Source of the DNA: Taylorella asinigenitalis ATCC 700933
GTDB lineage: Bacteria > Pseudomonadota > Gammaproteobacteria > Burkholderiales > Burkholderiaceae_B
Direction of reading: 5' to 3'
Assembly (NCBI RefSeq): GCF_000687755.1
Contig: NZ_JHXN01000002.1
Span: 62,001 to 126,000 of the forward strand
DNA: 64,000 nucleotides
The notes beneath the pieces were generated by a model. It saw nothing but the letters and a program-made list of their open reading frames with translations. It ran no database searches and was not told the DNA's origin. Made by a program: the position numbers and the translations under genes. Of the stretch, positions 36,697 through 47,538 are shown piece by piece (the first letter of the stretch is position 1; every line of letters starts with the position of its first letter).

Positions 36697-38142
36697 ATGG
36701 TTAACGGTAAGCAAAAGTTTTTGGTTTTAGGCATGGGTGAAACTGGTTTTGCCTGTGCCAAATGGTTAAACACACATGGACATGAAGTCTATTGTTTCGA
36801 TACTAGAGAGCAGCACCCTAATCATGAAAATTTAATTAATCTGGGTTTGCCACAACAAAATATCAAATTCAATTTGAGCCCTGAAAATTTCAAAGATTTT
36901 ATTCAGTCAGATTTTGACTTTATTGTTGTTAGCCCAGGTTTATCACCCGAATCTCAACTTATGAAATCTATAAGTGATTTCGCAAGTACAAACAATATAA
37001 AAATAATTAGTGAAATTGATCTTTTTATGCATGCCATTCTTGAGCATAATAAAGCTAATTCAACCCCTATAAAAATTATTGGAATTACAGGTACAAACGG
37101 CAAAACGACCGTTACATCAATGGTTCGTTTGATGTGTGAATACTCAGGTCTAAAAGCAGTAGCTGCGGGAAATATTAGCCCATCAGCACTTACAGTCATA
37201 TCTGAATTTGAGCAGCAAAATAAATGGCCAGATGCAATTGCCCTTGAATTATCAAGTGCTCAACTTTTTTATACATCTCAGCTAAAACTAGATGCTTCCA
37301 CAATTTTAAATATCACACAGGACCATATCGATTGGCACGGTAGCATGCAGGCTTATACAGAGAGCAAATTAAAAATTTTTGATTTCTCTGAACAGATAAT
37401 TGCAAGCGATGAACAAGCAAAAGAATATGGGTTAAATAAAGCGTGGATATATACGGAGGCATTGCCACAAAAAGAAAATGAAATAGGCGTAAATGAAGTA
37501 AACGGCATGAAGTGGTTTTGCACGACCCAAAAAAATCTTATGCCTGTAGATGCCATGAAAATTCGTGGTCATCACAATGTGCTAAATGCTATGGCAGCCA
37601 TTCAGCTTTGTCAGTCGATAGGATTGCCGCTGGAACCGCTACTAGCGGCACTAAGAGACTACGAGGCTCAGCCACATAGATGCACATATGTACGTGATAT
37701 AAATGGTGTAATTTTTATCGACGACAGCAAAGGAACAAATGTTGGTGCTACTGTAGCTGCAATTGATGGCATGTATCGAAATTTAGTTGTTATTCTTGGG
37801 GGCGAGGGTAAAGGCCAGGACTTTACGCCTTTGTATGAGTCTTTGCAAAAACGTGTTCCAGATGGTTTGAGAGGCCTAGTTTTGCTCGGGAAGGACAAGG
37901 ATTTACTTAAATCTTCGTTTCATGTTAAGGATGGTCTATTTGCGAATTCTGTGCCAGTTAAGGAGGTTCAATCAATTGAGCAGGCCGTGCATGATGCCTT
38001 TGCATTGGCACAGGCAGGGGATTTGGTGTTATTGTCACCAGCTTGTGCGAGCACTGATATGTTTAAAAATTATCATGAAAGGGGCGTTAAATTTGCGGAT
38101 GCCGTTGATGAGTTGGCTCGCACAAAAGGTGAAATGGCATGA
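36697..38142 (+). CDS. murD: UDP-N-acetylmuramoylalanine--D-glutamate ligase MurD
   Basis: MurD adds D-glutamate to UDP-MurNAc-L-alanine in the cytosol. The 481 residues include the N-terminal substrate fold (LGMGETGFACAKWL), P-loop GITGTNGKTTVTSM, the LNITQDHIDWHGSM segment, and the C-terminal domain from about residue 320 (PHRCTYVRDINGVIFIDDSKGTN, LLSPACASTDMFKNYHERG). It begins 5 bp after mraY and its stop overlaps the ftsW start by 4 bp. Confidence 0.97.
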   Translation: MVNGKQKFLVLGMGETGFACAKWLNTHGHEVYCFDTREQHPNHENLINLGLPQQNIKFNLSPENFKDFIQSDFDFIVVSPGLSPESQLMKSISDFASTNNIKIISEIDLFMHAILEHNKANSTPIKIIGITGTNGKTTVTSMVRLMCEYSGLKAVAAGNISPSALTVISEFEQQNKWPDAIALELSSAQLFYTSQLKLDASTILNITQDHIDWHGSMQAYTESKLKIFDFSEQIIASDEQAKEYGLNKAWIYTEALPQKENEIGVNEVNGMKWFCTTQKNLMPVDAMKIRGHHNVLNAMAAIQLCQSIGLPLEPLLAALRDYEAQPHRCTYVRDINGVIFIDDSKGTNVGATVAAIDGMYRNLVVILGGEGKGQDFTPLYESLQKRVPDGLRGLVLLGKDKDLLKSSFHVKDGLFANSVPVKEVQSIEQAVHDAFALAQAGDLVLLSPACASTDMFKNYHERGVKFADAVDELARTKGEMA

Positions 38143-39341
38143 ACGCCTATGTAGATACTCTTGGGGGTCGTAACCCTAGAACATCGATGCGTGAGATCGA
38201 TCTCTCATTGATATGCATTTTAGGTGCATTATTAATGATCGGTTTAATTATGGTGTTCTCATCTTCGATAGCCCTTGGAGATGGCCCAAAATACGTAAAT
38301 GCGGGCCGATATTATTTTTTCACTAGACAGCTTATCTTTATATTGATTGGCCTTTTTGCAATGTCATTTACCTTTTTGATTCCTATGAAATTTTGGGACT
38401 CGAAGGCGTTTTGGATTTATTTGCTTTGCGTATTGCTTCTTGTCGCAGTGTTAATTCCGGGTATTGGACGAGAAGTTAATTATGCGTTTCGTTGGATACC
38501 AATAGGCCCGTTTAATTTTCAGCCGTCTGAATTCTCTAAGTTGGCAATGATCGTGTTCACATCCGCTTACACTGTTCGTAAACAAAAGAGTATTCATGGG
38601 ATAAAGGGTTTCTTGCCCATAATCGTATATCTAGGAGTTATCTGCTTTTTATTAATTAGAGAGCCTGATCTCGGTGCGACTATGGTAGTTGTCGCTATTG
38701 TAATGTCGATACTGCTTCTTGGTGGTCTAGGTTTTATGCTCTTTTTAGTTTTATTTATATCGGCAGTATTTTTAGTTGCTCTTGCCATTGTGACAGCTCC
38801 ATGGCGTTTGCAAAGATTCTTTGCTTATCTAGATCCATTTAGTCAAGAGCATGCACAGAACACTGGGTATCAATTAACACACTCACTTATTGCTGTTGGT
38901 AGAGGTGGATTCTTTGGTGAGGGTCTTGGTTTAAGCATAGAGAAGCTTCACTATTTACCTGAGGCTCATACTGATTTTATTATGGCAGTTGTGGGCGAAG
39001 AGCTTGGATTTATCGGAATCTTCTTGGTAATCATGCTATTTGTTATTTTGCTTCGCAAAGGTCTTAATATCGGAAGGCAAGCGATTGCTATGGATCGCTT
39101 ATTCAATGGACTAGTGGCTCAAGGTGTAGTGGTTTGGTTTGGTGTTCAAGCAATAGTTAATCTAGGAGTTTGTTTTGGAGTGTTTCCGACAAAAGGTTTG
39201 ACATTGCCATTTATAAGCTATGGGGGATCTTCTATTCTTATAAGCCTTATAGCTTTCGGGTTGTTATTACGCGTAGATTATGAAAATCGTTGCTTAATGA
39301 GGGGACAAAAACCTTTAGGCTTTGGAGCTAGTCATGCGTAA
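38139..39341 (+). CDS. ftsW: Septal peptidoglycan glycosyltransferase FtsW
   Basis: FtsW is the SEDS-family polymerase that makes septal glycan strands from lipid II with FtsI. The 400 residues contain about ten membrane helices. Motifs include WIPIGPFNFQPSEFSKLA, LIREPDLGATMVV (catalytic Asp region), GYQLTHSLIAVGRGGFFGEGLG, PEAHTDFIMAVVGEELGF and LPFISYGGSS. It overlaps murD at the start and murG at the end. Confidence 0.96.
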   Translation: MNAYVDTLGGRNPRTSMREIDLSLICILGALLMIGLIMVFSSSIALGDGPKYVNAGRYYFFTRQLIFILIGLFAMSFTFLIPMKFWDSKAFWIYLLCVLLLVAVLIPGIGREVNYAFRWIPIGPFNFQPSEFSKLAMIVFTSAYTVRKQKSIHGIKGFLPIIVYLGVICFLLIREPDLGATMVVVAIVMSILLLGGLGFMLFLVLFISAVFLVALAIVTAPWRLQRFFAYLDPFSQEHAQNTGYQLTHSLIAVGRGGFFGEGLGLSIEKLHYLPEAHTDFIMAVVGEELGFIGIFLVIMLFVILLRKGLNIGRQAIAMDRLFNGLVAQGVVVWFGVQAIVNLGVCFGVFPTKGLTLPFISYGGSSILISLIAFGLLLRVDYENRCLMRGQKPLGFGASHA

Positions 39342-40410
39342 AGCAATTATGATTATGGCAGGAGGCACAGGTGGCCATATCACGCCAGGATTGGCTATTG
39401 CAGCTGAGCTTGCTAAGAGAGGTTGGGAAATCCATTGGCTTGGCAATAAAAACAAAATGGAAGGAAAAATGGTTCCTCCAACTGGCTATGAATTCCATCA
39501 TATGGAATTTACTTCTCTTCGAGGCAAGGGGATAGGCGGTTTGCTTTCTATGCCATTTAAGCTTCTTAGAGCTTGTTTAAAGGCTAAAGAGGCTTTGAAA
39601 AAAAGTAAAGTATCTGTAGTCATGGGTATGGGTGGGTATGTATCATTCCCTGGTGCTTTAATGGCTAAATTTATGGGAATTCCTGTTGTTATCCATGAGG
39701 CAAATGCAGTTGCTGGCACCGCAAATAAACAAATTGCTAAATTTGCGGCCCGAATCTTATCTGGATTTCCTAATGTATTTAGCGATGGAGAGTATGTTGG
39801 TAATCCAGTTAGAGAAACACTTAAACATACCGTGCCTAGTAGTCTTAGATATAGTGATAGATCTGGAAAATTAAATCTATTAATTGTTGGTGGAAGTCAA
39901 GGAGCGGGGCCACTAAATGAAATTATCCCCGAGGCCATATCTTTAATTCCAAAAGAGAAAAGACCCAATATTGTGCATCAAGCGGGTGAAAAAAATATTG
40001 ATTCTCTTATACAAAAATATTCAGCTCTTGGAGTTGAGGCCGAGTGCTTATCGTTTATAAATGATATGGGTACCAAACTTGGCAATGCGGATTTATTGAT
40101 TTGTAGATCAGGTGCTATGACAGTGGCTGAGGTTTGTGTAGTAGGAGTGGCGGCCGCTTTCGTCCCATTGCCACATGCAATTGATGACCATCAAACAGCA
40201 AATGCAAAATTTTTATCCGATCAGCAAGCTGGATATCTTTTAGTTCAAAAAGAATTAACTGCTGAAAATTTAAGTGATTTTATATTATCTAAAAATAGAG
40301 AAGAGCTTAAAACTATAGCTATTAGAGCTGAAGAAATTGGCAAAACTAATAATGCAGCTTCTAGATGTGCAGATATTTGTGAAGAATTGGTAAATAGTAA
40401 TGAAACATAA
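39334..40410 (+). CDS. murG: UDP-GlcNAc:lipid I N-acetylglucosaminyltransferase MurG
   Basis: MurG makes lipid II by adding GlcNAc to lipid I at the inner membrane. From the ATG at 39334, with GGAG about 8 bp upstream, it is 358 residues. The in-frame GTG/ATG region upstream (from 39322) lies further inside ftsW and lacks a site. Motifs are [56 protein letters not shown] and [13 protein letters not shown]. It overlaps both neighbours by about 10 bp. Confidence 0.96.
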   Translation: MRKAIMIMAGGTGGHITPGLAIAAELAKRGWEIHWLGNKNKMEGKMVPPTGYEFHHMEFTSLRGKGIGGLLSMPFKLLRACLKAKEALKKSKVSVVMGMGGYVSFPGALMAKFMGIPVVIHEANAVAGTANKQIAKFAARILSGFPNVFSDGEYVGNPVRETLKHTVPSSLRYSDRSGKLNLLIVGGSQGAGPLNEIIPEAISLIPKEKRPNIVHQAGEKNIDSLIQKYSALGVEAECLSFINDMGTKLGNADLLICRSGAMTVAEVCVVGVAAAFVPLPHAIDDHQTANAKFLSDQQAGYLLVQKELTAENLSDFILSKNREELKTIAIRAEEIGKTNNAASRCADICEELVNSNET

Positions 40411-41818
40411 AATTAAACACCTTCATTTTGTTGGAATCGGCGGCTCTGGAATGAGTGGCATTGCTGAGGTGTTGCTAAATTTAGGCTACAAAATTTCAGG
40501 TTCTGATCTAAGTCTAAGTTCAACTACAGATAGGCTTGAGAAGCTCGGTGCCACTATTTATGAGGGACATAGTGCAGATAATCTCAACGGAGCTGATGCA
40601 ATCGTTGTATCTACTGCTGTTTCACAAGGCAATCCAGAAGTTTTGAAAGCAAGAGCATTGCGAATACCTGTTGTGCCACGTGCCATAATGCTTGCAGAGT
40701 TGATGCGACTAAAAAGTGGAATTGCTGTTGCTGGAACTCACGGTAAAACTACGACTACTTCCTTAGTCGCAAGTGTATTGGCTACGGGTGGTTTTGATCC
40801 TACCTTTGTTATCGGAGGACGTTTAAATTCCGCAGGTGCAAATGCAAAATTAGGCACGGGAGATTATATAGTTGTGGAGGCTGATGAGTCGGATGCATCA
40901 TTCTTATATTTACTACCTATCATTGCCATCATTACAAATATCGATGCTGATCATATGGATACTTATGCTCATGATGTCGCAAAGCTAAGAGGTGCGTTTG
41001 TAGAATTTTCTCAAAGACTGCCATTTTATGGATCGGCTATCGTTTGCACAGACGATGAAAATGTTCGAAGCATACTGCCTTTTATCTCTTGCTCTATAAC
41101 TACCTACGGGTTTAACGAAGAAGCTAATTTTCGTGCAATCAATGTGAAGAACAACGGCACTCGTATGGAGTTTGAAGTACTGCGGAAATATCAAGGAAAA
41201 ACATTGCCACAATTGCATGTTTCTCTCAATATTCCTGGAAAACACAATGTTTTGAATGCTTTGGCTGCCATTGCGGTAGGCACAGAGGTAGGTGTTGCTG
41301 ATTCAGATATCGAAAAAGCACTTTCTGAATTTAATGGTGTATCAAGAAGGTTTACTCAGATAGGCGATTTTGAGGTGCCTAAAAAAAATGGTGGTGGTAA
41401 ATTCACTGTCATCGATGATTATGGACATCATCCTGTTGAGATGGAAGCGACCATTGCGGCAGCTCGTGGGGCCTGGCCTGATAGAAGACTAGTGTTTGCG
41501 TTTCAGCCGCATCGATACACTAGAACACGAGATTGCTTTGAGGATTTTGTAAAAGTTTTAAGTAAAACAGATGTACTTGTCCTTGCGGAAGTTTATCCAG
41601 CAGGAGAGGCACTTATTGTCGGAGCAGATGGTCGTGCCTTAGCAAAGGCTATTAGTGCTTCTGGTCAGGTTGAGCCTGTGTTTGTTGAGGATTTAAATGA
41701 TATGCCTGAAGCTATTTTAAATATAGTTAAGGACGGAGATATCGTTATATGCTCGGGTGCAGGGTCTATTAGTAAGGTTCCACACAAATTAGGAAATGCT
41801 TATGAACAAAAAGCCTAG
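40400..41818 (+). CDS. murC: UDP-N-acetylmuramate--L-alanine ligase MurC
   Basis: MurC adds the first stem amino acid, L-alanine. The 472 residues show [24 protein letters not shown]-loop [55 protein letters not shown] and FQPHRYTRT, the complete Mur ligase set. It overlaps murG at its start by 11 bp and ddl at its end by 17 bp. Confidence 0.97.
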   Translation: MKHKIKHLHFVGIGGSGMSGIAEVLLNLGYKISGSDLSLSSTTDRLEKLGATIYEGHSADNLNGADAIVVSTAVSQGNPEVLKARALRIPVVPRAIMLAELMRLKSGIAVAGTHGKTTTTSLVASVLATGGFDPTFVIGGRLNSAGANAKLGTGDYIVVEADESDASFLYLLPIIAIITNIDADHMDTYAHDVAKLRGAFVEFSQRLPFYGSAIVCTDDENVRSILPFISCSITTYGFNEEANFRAINVKNNGTRMEFEVLRKYQGKTLPQLHVSLNIPGKHNVLNALAAIAVGTEVGVADSDIEKALSEFNGVSRRFTQIGDFEVPKKNGGGKFTVIDDYGHHPVEMEATIAAARGAWPDRRLVFAFQPHRYTRTRDCFEDFVKVLSKTDVLVLAEVYPAGEALIVGADGRALAKAISASGQVEPVFVEDLNDMPEAILNIVKDGDIVICSGAGSISKVPHKLGNAYEQKA

Positions 41819-42740
41819 AGTTGTTGTTTTGTATGGGGGTACCTCAGCAGAAAGAGAAGTCTCTCTAATGTCTGGCAATGGCGTATTCAATGCACTCGTA
41901 TCGCGTGGCTATGATGTGGAACTATTTGATATTGCCACCCAAGCTATTGAAAATCTAAAAACCTATGATGTGGCGTTTATCGCTTTGCATGGTAGATATG
42001 GTGAAGACGGTTGTATACAGGGACTTTTAGAATTACTTAAAGTTCCATACACTGGCCCTGGTGTAATGAGTTCAGCTATTGGTATGAATAAAATCATAAG
42101 CAAGAAAATTTTTATAGATGAAGGCTTGCCCACTCCAGACTATAGGGTCGTAAAAAGTTACGAGGATCTTAAAAAAGCTGCCGTAAGCTTAGGATATCCC
42201 ATTATCGTTAAGCCACCACAAGAAGGTTCAACAATTGGCTTGATGAAGGTAGAATCAGACGAAATGTTGGAATCTGCCTTCAATGAGTCAGGGCAATATG
42301 ATGGTGAGCTATTGGTTGAAAAATGTATTGAAGGAAGAGAGTTAACTGTTGCAATACTAGGAAAGCAGCCGAATACGAAGGCATTGCCACTAGTTGAGAT
42401 AATTACTCCAGACGGAAATTATGACTACGACCAAAAATACAATCGAGACGACACAAAGTATATAAGTCCAGCAGAAATAGACCCAAAACTTACAGAAGAG
42501 ATTCAAGACATTTGTATTAAGGCTTATGATGCTCTTGAATGTGAGGGATGGTCTAGAGTTGATGTTATGTTAGATGGGCAAAATAAGCCATGGATTTTAG
42601 AAATAAATACTTCACCAGGTATGACCTCTCATTCATTAGTGCCATTAGCGGCAAAGGCTCAGGGCATGGAATATGCGGATATTTGTGAGGAAATTTTGAA
42701 ATCAGCTAGTCTAAAAATTAAGTCTGTATGTAAGGGGTAA
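41802..42740 (+). CDS. ddl: D-alanine--D-alanine ligase
   Basis: Ddl makes the D-Ala-D-Ala dipeptide that MurF attaches and that vancomycin binds. The 312-residue ATP-grasp enzyme shows [63 protein letters not shown], and the metal-binding [15 protein letters not shown]. The ATG at 41802 is chosen over 41796 because TAGGAA ends right against 41796 but is correctly spaced for 41802. Confidence 0.96.
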   Translation: MNKKPRVVVLYGGTSAEREVSLMSGNGVFNALVSRGYDVELFDIATQAIENLKTYDVAFIALHGRYGEDGCIQGLLELLKVPYTGPGVMSSAIGMNKIISKKIFIDEGLPTPDYRVVKSYEDLKKAAVSLGYPIIVKPPQEGSTIGLMKVESDEMLESAFNESGQYDGELLVEKCIEGRELTVAILGKQPNTKALPLVEIITPDGNYDYDQKYNRDDTKYISPAEIDPKLTEEIQDICIKAYDALECEGWSRVDVMLDGQNKPWILEINTSPGMTSHSLVPLAAKAQGMEYADICEEILKSASLKIKSVCKG

Positions 42741-42741
42741 G

Positions 42742-43545
42742 ATGTTAGGTTTTACGCGACTACTTAATTTTCTTGCTAACTTGATTATGACCATAAGTGT
42801 GTTTGCACTTATTGTGGGAGGTGGGTATTATTTGATTAATAGGCCTTATTTCAATATTTCACAAGTAAGTTTGTTGCCAAGTAAGGGCAATGCCCTAAAT
42901 CACATCTCTCCAGCATCTATTCAAAGTACGATAAATGCTGGTATTGACGGCAATTTTTTAACCGCTGACCTTAATTTCTTAAAAGAAAAAGTTGAGAATC
43001 TGCCTTGGGTAAGAAATGTTGAAATTAATCGCGTATGGCCTAATAAGCTAGTTCTCACGATTGAAGAGCACGAAGCTTATGCTAAGTGGAATGAAGACAT
43101 GCTTATAAATACATGGGGTGAGCTTTTTAGCGGAAATAGGGACGAACTACCCGAAGACATTGCCTACCCACAGTATTATGGACCCGACGGATCCGAGAAA
43201 CTTGTTGTTCAACGCTCAGGCGAATTAGCAACATTAATTTCGCCTCTAAATATGTCGATTAAAGAGATGTATTTAAGCGATCGCTATGCTTGGCGTGTTG
43301 TATTAGATAATGGAATTGAATTAGTATTGGGACGAGATGGTGGAGCTGAGCTAGTCGACCCCTATGGTGGACAACAGCAGGCCATTAACTTTGCTCAAAA
43401 TCTTAAAAGATTTGTTAGCACTTGGCCCTTGTTATTAGATAGAATTGAGGATAGAAAAATTAGCAAAATAGATTTTAGATATACTAAGGGTTTTGCAATT
43501 ACGTTTACACCTGAAATTATTCCTGAAGAGACAGATAAAAAATGA
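42742..43545 (+). CDS. ftsQ: Cell division protein FtsQ
   Basis: FtsQ links early and late divisome components through FtsB and FtsL. The 267 residues have one membrane helix (about 13-33), a POTRA domain (about 35-105, NRPYFNISQVSLLPS to LPWVRNVEINRVWPNKLVLTIEEHEAYAKW), and the FtsQ beta domain with INTWGELFSG and KISKIDFRYTKGFAI. It starts 1 bp after ddl and overlaps ftsA by 4 bp. Confidence 0.95.
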   Translation: MLGFTRLLNFLANLIMTISVFALIVGGGYYLINRPYFNISQVSLLPSKGNALNHISPASIQSTINAGIDGNFLTADLNFLKEKVENLPWVRNVEINRVWPNKLVLTIEEHEAYAKWNEDMLINTWGELFSGNRDELPEDIAYPQYYGPDGSEKLVVQRSGELATLISPLNMSIKEMYLSDRYAWRVVLDNGIELVLGRDGGAELVDPYGGQQQAINFAQNLKRFVSTWPLLLDRIEDRKISKIDFRYTKGFAITFTPEIIPEETDKK

Positions 43546-44768
43546 GTCGTGAATCTAAAAAAGAGTTATTAGTTGCAATCGATATCGGGACGACTAAGGT
43601 AGTTGCTGTTGTGGCTGAAGCCCTGGATGAGCCAGGCAAATTCGATGTTATAGGAACAGGTCAAGCTCCTACGGGTGGTGGTATTAGAAACGGTATCGTA
43701 GTAAATATTGATACCACAGTTAAAGCAATACAAAAAGCTCTGGAAGAGGCTGAATTAATGGCTGATTGCAGAATTCGTGAGGCTATTGTAGGTATCAGTG
43801 GAGCTCACATTCAAAGCATTAATTCAACTGGCATGGTCGCAATACGCGATAAGGAAGTCTCTGCTTACGATGTAGAAAGAGTTATCGATACTGCTAGATC
43901 AATCCAGTATTCAAATGATTTACGAATTCTTCATGTTCTTAGACAGCAATATATTATTGATCGCCAACAAGGTATTGAAGAGCCGATTGGTATGTCTGGA
44001 GTACGATTAGACGTTAAGGTTCATATTATTTTGTCCGAAGAAACTGCGTGCCAGAATATTCTTAAATGTGTTCGTCGTTGTGGGCTTGAGCCTAGAGATT
44101 TAACATTAAATGCCCTTGCAGGAAGTTCGATATGTTTGACATCTGATGAGAAACGTCAAGGTGTTTTGTATATAGATATGGGTTCTGGTACTACTGATAT
44201 TGCTTTTTATAAGGATGGTTATATCAAGTACTCAAAAGTGTACGAAGAGGGTGGTCACAGAATTACAAACGACCTTTCTCAAGTTTTATATATTCCAGTT
44301 CCTGAAGCAGAGGATTTAAAAATCGAAAAAGGGATTGCTAAAAGGGATTTAGTAGGACCTCAAGATCAAGTAGAGCTATCACCATTTGGAGAGGAAGATC
44401 GTCAACCTCGAATTATTGAACATGGCATTATTGGGGATATTATTTATTCGAGATTGGAAGTAATCTTTGTAGAGATTCTTCAAGATTTAGAGCAAGACGG
44501 ATTGTCTCCTAACTCAGTAGTTATTACAGGAGGTTCCGCAAATCTAACTGGAATTAACTTAGTAGCGGAAGATATTTTCGGTAAACCAGTGCGTACGGGA
44601 AGGCCACTTTATCATGGCAGTTTATCTGATATTGTGTGTAGACCTGAGTATACGACGGTTATGGGTTTGTTGCTTCAATCAAGAAATAATCGTGACGTTG
44701 TAAATGGTTCAAGAGGACAAAATCTTTTATCAAAAATTAGAGATTTCTTTTGGCGTACAACACCTTAA
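43542..44768 (+). CDS. ftsA: Cell division protein FtsA
   Basis: FtsA is an actin-like ATPase that tethers FtsZ to the membrane. The 408 residues include phosphate-1 motif VAIDIGTTKVVAVVAE, the 1C subdomain characteristic of FtsA, YIDMGSGTTDIAFYKDG, VVITGGSANLTGI, and a C-terminal amphipathic tail (LLSKIRDFFWRTTP) for membrane binding. Confidence 0.97.
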   Translation: MSRESKKELLVAIDIGTTKVVAVVAEALDEPGKFDVIGTGQAPTGGGIRNGIVVNIDTTVKAIQKALEEAELMADCRIREAIVGISGAHIQSINSTGMVAIRDKEVSAYDVERVIDTARSIQYSNDLRILHVLRQQYIIDRQQGIEEPIGMSGVRLDVKVHIILSEETACQNILKCVRRCGLEPRDLTLNALAGSSICLTSDEKRQGVLYIDMGSGTTDIAFYKDGYIKYSKVYEEGGHRITNDLSQVLYIPVPEAEDLKIEKGIAKRDLVGPQDQVELSPFGEEDRQPRIIEHGIIGDIIYSRLEVIFVEILQDLEQDGLSPNSVVITGGSANLTGINLVAEDIFGKPVRTGRPLYHGSLSDIVCRPEYTTVMGLLLQSRNNRDVVNGSRGQNLLSKIRDFFWRTTP

Positions 44769-44780
44769 TTTTATATAATA

Positions 44781-44813
44781 AACCCTAAGGGTTAAGGTAA
44801 TTTTTTAATTACC
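44781..44813 (+). promoter_or_regulatory. Paired palindromes in the ftsA-ftsZ gap
   Basis: The 152-bp gap between ftsA and ftsZ opens with AACCCTAAGGGTT (44781-44793, palindrome) followed by GGTAATT-TTTT-AATTACC (44796-44813, perfect 7-bp stem). No T-run follows, so this is not a standard terminator. It may be an operator, an mRNA processing site, or a weak attenuator that sets ftsZ dosage. I could not place a convincing promoter in the remainder, which ends in AGGGG before the ftsZ ATG. Confidence 0.4.
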
Positions 44814-44920
44814 GCGGAGTCGGTTCAAAGATAATATCGAGGAGTCACGCACTGGATTTCTCTTTGAGACGATTTCCTAAATATGACTGGGGTTTTAGGT
44901 TTCATAATTAGGGGCTGATT

Positions 44921-46168
44921 ATGTCAGAATTGGGATTTAGCGTTTCCGAGGGTGCGTCTACGTCTGTTGCATCTTCAAATAATACTTTGGGTTTTGGTAT
45001 TTCCGAGAATAGCCAACCAGGTAATCAATTAATTAAAGTTTTAGGTATCGGTGGAGCTGGGTGTAATGCCGTGAATCATATGATTCAATCAGGCATTGCG
45101 GGAGTTGATTTTATCGTAGCAAATACCGATCGTCAGGCATTAGAGCAATCTCTTGCGCCTACTAAAATTGCTCTAGGCACTACAGGTCTAGGTGCTGGTG
45201 CTCGTCCAGATGCAGGGAAAGAAGCAACCGAGAAATCAAAAGAAGAAATCAAGAAAGCTATTGAGGGAGCAAAAATTCTATTTATCACAGCTGGTATGGG
45301 CGGTGGTACTGGAACTGGAGGTGCTCCATGTATTGCTGAAATAGCAAATGAATTAGGGATCTTGACCATTGCCATCGTAACTAAGCCTTTTAAATTTGAA
45401 GGTAAAAAACGTATGCAAGTTGCAGTTGAGGGAGTTAAGGAGCTTTCTGAGCATGCACGTTCAATTATCGTAGTTCTTAACGAAAAATTAGAAGAAACTC
45501 TCGATGGTAATCTTCCATTTGAAGATTGTCTAAAAGAAGCGGATAAAGTGCTTTATAACGCTTGTGCAGGTATCGCCGAAATTATTAATAGCGGCGGTTA
45601 TATCAATGTTGACTTCCAAGACGTTCTTACTATTATGAGTGAGTTCGGAAAGGCTATGTTGGGTACGGCTGAGGCTCGCGGAGAAAATCGTGCAGAGGAC
45701 GCTATTAATCAAGCTATCTCTAGCAACTTACTTGAAGACGTTGATATTCGCGGTGCGTTTGGTGTAATCGTTAATATCACTGCGGCTAATCCAACTCGTG
45801 CTGAAGTTTCAAAAATCAATAATTTAGTTAGCGAGATGGTTTCTGAAGATGCCACTATCATTAACGGTGTAAATTATGATGCAAGTATGGGCGATCGTTT
45901 ACGTGTGACTGTTATCGCTACTGGCTTAGGTTCAAAACCTAATCTTCAAGTTGTTAAAGACGAGGATGATGAGAGTGCTCTTAATCATGTTAACCAAGTT
46001 AATCAAGTCTCAGGAACAGGTACAGATGGTATTGCATTGTTTAGACCAGAGAATCCAAATTCAACCGCTTCTATTTCAATTAGAAGAGGCTCAAGAATTG
46101 CAAATCCTCTAAGCTCTACTAGCGATAATCGCGATGTTCCAGCTTATTTGCGTCGCCAAAACAATTAA
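44921..46168 (+). CDS. ftsZ: Cell division GTPase FtsZ
   Basis: FtsZ is the tubulin-like GTPase forming the division ring. The 415 residues have an unusual 35-residue N-terminal extension rich in Ser/Gly/Asn before IKVLGIGGAGCNAVNHM, then NTDRQAL, the tubulin signature GGGTGTGGAP, the T7 loop NVDFQDV, a variable linker and the conserved C-terminal peptide RDVPAYLRRQ that binds FtsA and ZipA. AGGGG precedes the ATG. A strong terminator follows. Confidence 0.98.
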   Translation: MSELGFSVSEGASTSVASSNNTLGFGISENSQPGNQLIKVLGIGGAGCNAVNHMIQSGIAGVDFIVANTDRQALEQSLAPTKIALGTTGLGAGARPDAGKEATEKSKEEIKKAIEGAKILFITAGMGGGTGTGGAPCIAEIANELGILTIAIVTKPFKFEGKKRMQVAVEGVKELSEHARSIIVVLNEKLEETLDGNLPFEDCLKEADKVLYNACAGIAEIINSGGYINVDFQDVLTIMSEFGKAMLGTAEARGENRAEDAINQAISSNLLEDVDIRGAFGVIVNITAANPTRAEVSKINNLVSEMVSEDATIINGVNYDASMGDRLRVTVIATGLGSKPNLQVVKDEDDESALNHVNQVNQVSGTGTDGIALFRPENPNSTASISIRRGSRIANPLSSTSDNRDVPAYLRRQNN

Positions 46169-46195
46169 TTGATTCTAGAAATTGTTAGAAATTTT

Positions 46196-46229
46196 AAATG
46201 CTACACTTAAAGCGTGTAGCATTTTTATT
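46196..46229 (+). terminator. Intrinsic terminator after ftsZ
   Basis: AAATGCTACAC (46196-46206) pairs perfectly with GTGTAGCATTT (46214-46224) over a 7-base loop, followed by T-rich sequence. It ends the dcw transcript, so lpxC, starting 45 bp later, probably has its own promoter in the T/A-rich gap. Confidence 0.9.
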
Positions 46230-46274
46230 TTCTCTTTAATCAGTTATCATTAAGAAAAGTTCTCAAATACACCT

Positions 46275-47210
46275 ATGATTAAACAAAGAACAATTTCAAA
46301 AGTTGTAACAGCCACAGGGGTTGGAGTACATTCAGGCAGCAGGGTAAATCTTACCCTCCGACCAGCTCAACCTGATACAGGAATTGTGTTTCATAGGGTG
46401 GATACACCCGAAGTTTTGGATTTTCCTGCTCAGGCTAATTTAGTGGGTGACACACGTATGGCTTCTGTACTCCAAAATGGTAAGTATAGAATTTCAACAG
46501 TAGAGCATCTAATGAGTGCTCTTGCAGGCTTAGGTATAGATAATCTTCATGTAGACGTAGATGCTGAAGAAATTCCAATTATGGATGGAAGTTCTGTGAC
46601 CTTTGTTTACTTGATTAGGGATGCGGGTATTGTTGAACAAGATGCACCTAAAAAATTTATTCGCATTTTAAAAACAGTTGAAGTTTCTGAAGGTGAGGGT
46701 GAGTCTCGTAAGTGGGCTAGAATTGAACCATATGATGGGTTTTCCGTTGCCTTTTCAATAGATTTTGAGCATCCAGCTATAAATTCGACTACCAACTTTT
46801 CTGAGATAGACTTTTCTAAAGATTCATATATCGATCAAATAGCTAGGGCTAGAACCTTTGGATTCGCTAACGAAGTAGAAATGCTTAGAAGCATTGGTTT
46901 AGCCCGAGGTGGTAGTCTGGATAATGCCATTGTTATGGATGAGTATCGTATTCTAAATTCCGAAGGTCTTCGATACGAAGATGAATTTGTAAAACATAAA
47001 ATTTTAGATGCTATAGGTGATTTATATTTGTTTGGGCACGCACTTTTAGCAAAATATACCGCTCATAAATCTGGACATGGATTAAATAATAAATTGGTTC
47101 GTTCAGTATTAGATAATCCTGAAAATTTTGAATTGGTTACTTTTGAAGAACCATTGTCCAAAGATAGTGATATTGTGCATACTATAAAAGGTTCGTTTGT
47201 AACAATTTAA
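46275..47210 (+). CDS. lpxC: UDP-3-O-acyl-N-acetylglucosamine deacetylase LpxC
   Basis: LpxC performs the committed zinc-dependent step of lipid A synthesis. The 311 residues contain [17 protein letters not shown], the zinc His of [17 protein letters not shown], the [26 protein letters not shown] block, and the second zinc site and catalytic residues in [14 protein letters not shown] and [23 protein letters not shown]. It is the last plus-strand gene of the division and envelope block and converges on the DUF721 gene with a 3-bp gap. Confidence 0.97.
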   Translation: MIKQRTISKVVTATGVGVHSGSRVNLTLRPAQPDTGIVFHRVDTPEVLDFPAQANLVGDTRMASVLQNGKYRISTVEHLMSALAGLGIDNLHVDVDAEEIPIMDGSSVTFVYLIRDAGIVEQDAPKKFIRILKTVEVSEGEGESRKWARIEPYDGFSVAFSIDFEHPAINSTTNFSEIDFSKDSYIDQIARARTFGFANEVEMLRSIGLARGGSLDNAIVMDEYRILNSEGLRYEDEFVKHKILDAIGDLYLFGHALLAKYTAHKSGHGLNNKLVRSVLDNPENFELVTFEEPLSKDSDIVHTIKGSFVTI

Positions 47211-47213
47211 AAC

Positions 47214-47534
47214 TTATCTTTTAGTAATTTTTAGAGTTACGGTACTTATCTTATAACCCTTATTTCTAAGCTCTTTCACAAGAGTTGGGGTCACTTGTTT
47301 TAGTTTGCTTTGGATTGCACTATTGGGAGTAATTATTACTAAATCCCCATCAACTAGTTGAACTACTCTGCACTTTTCAATAAAATCCTCACAAACGATT
47401 TGATAAATATCTGTTTCGATTTTTCCGTTATTCAGTGCTCGAGTAAGTAATTGATTTTCAAGACTTAGAGTTTCATCACACGTTTGTCTAAGCCCTTTTA
47501 CTCGAAGACTTCTTCTTTTTCTAAATTGGTGCAT
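47214..47534 (-). CDS. DUF721/DciA-like protein
   Basis: DUF721 proteins include DciA, the ancestral loader of replicative helicase DnaB. The C-terminal part (VCEDFIEKCRVVQLVDGDLVIITPNSAIQSKLKQ and LVKELRNKG) matches that fold as I remember it. From ATG 47534 it is 106 residues. A TTG at 47564 would add ten but lies inside the divergent M23 gene with a poorly spaced AGGAG. Gene order lpxC - DUF721 - M23 - secA is typical of Burkholderiales. DciA function is inferred. Confidence 0.8.
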   Translation of the reverse strand: MHQFRKRRSLRVKGLRQTCDETLSLENQLLTRALNNGKIETDIYQIVCEDFIEKCRVVQLVDGDLVIITPNSAIQSKLKQVTPTLVKELRNKGYKISTVTLKITKR

Positions 47535-47538
47535 TGTA

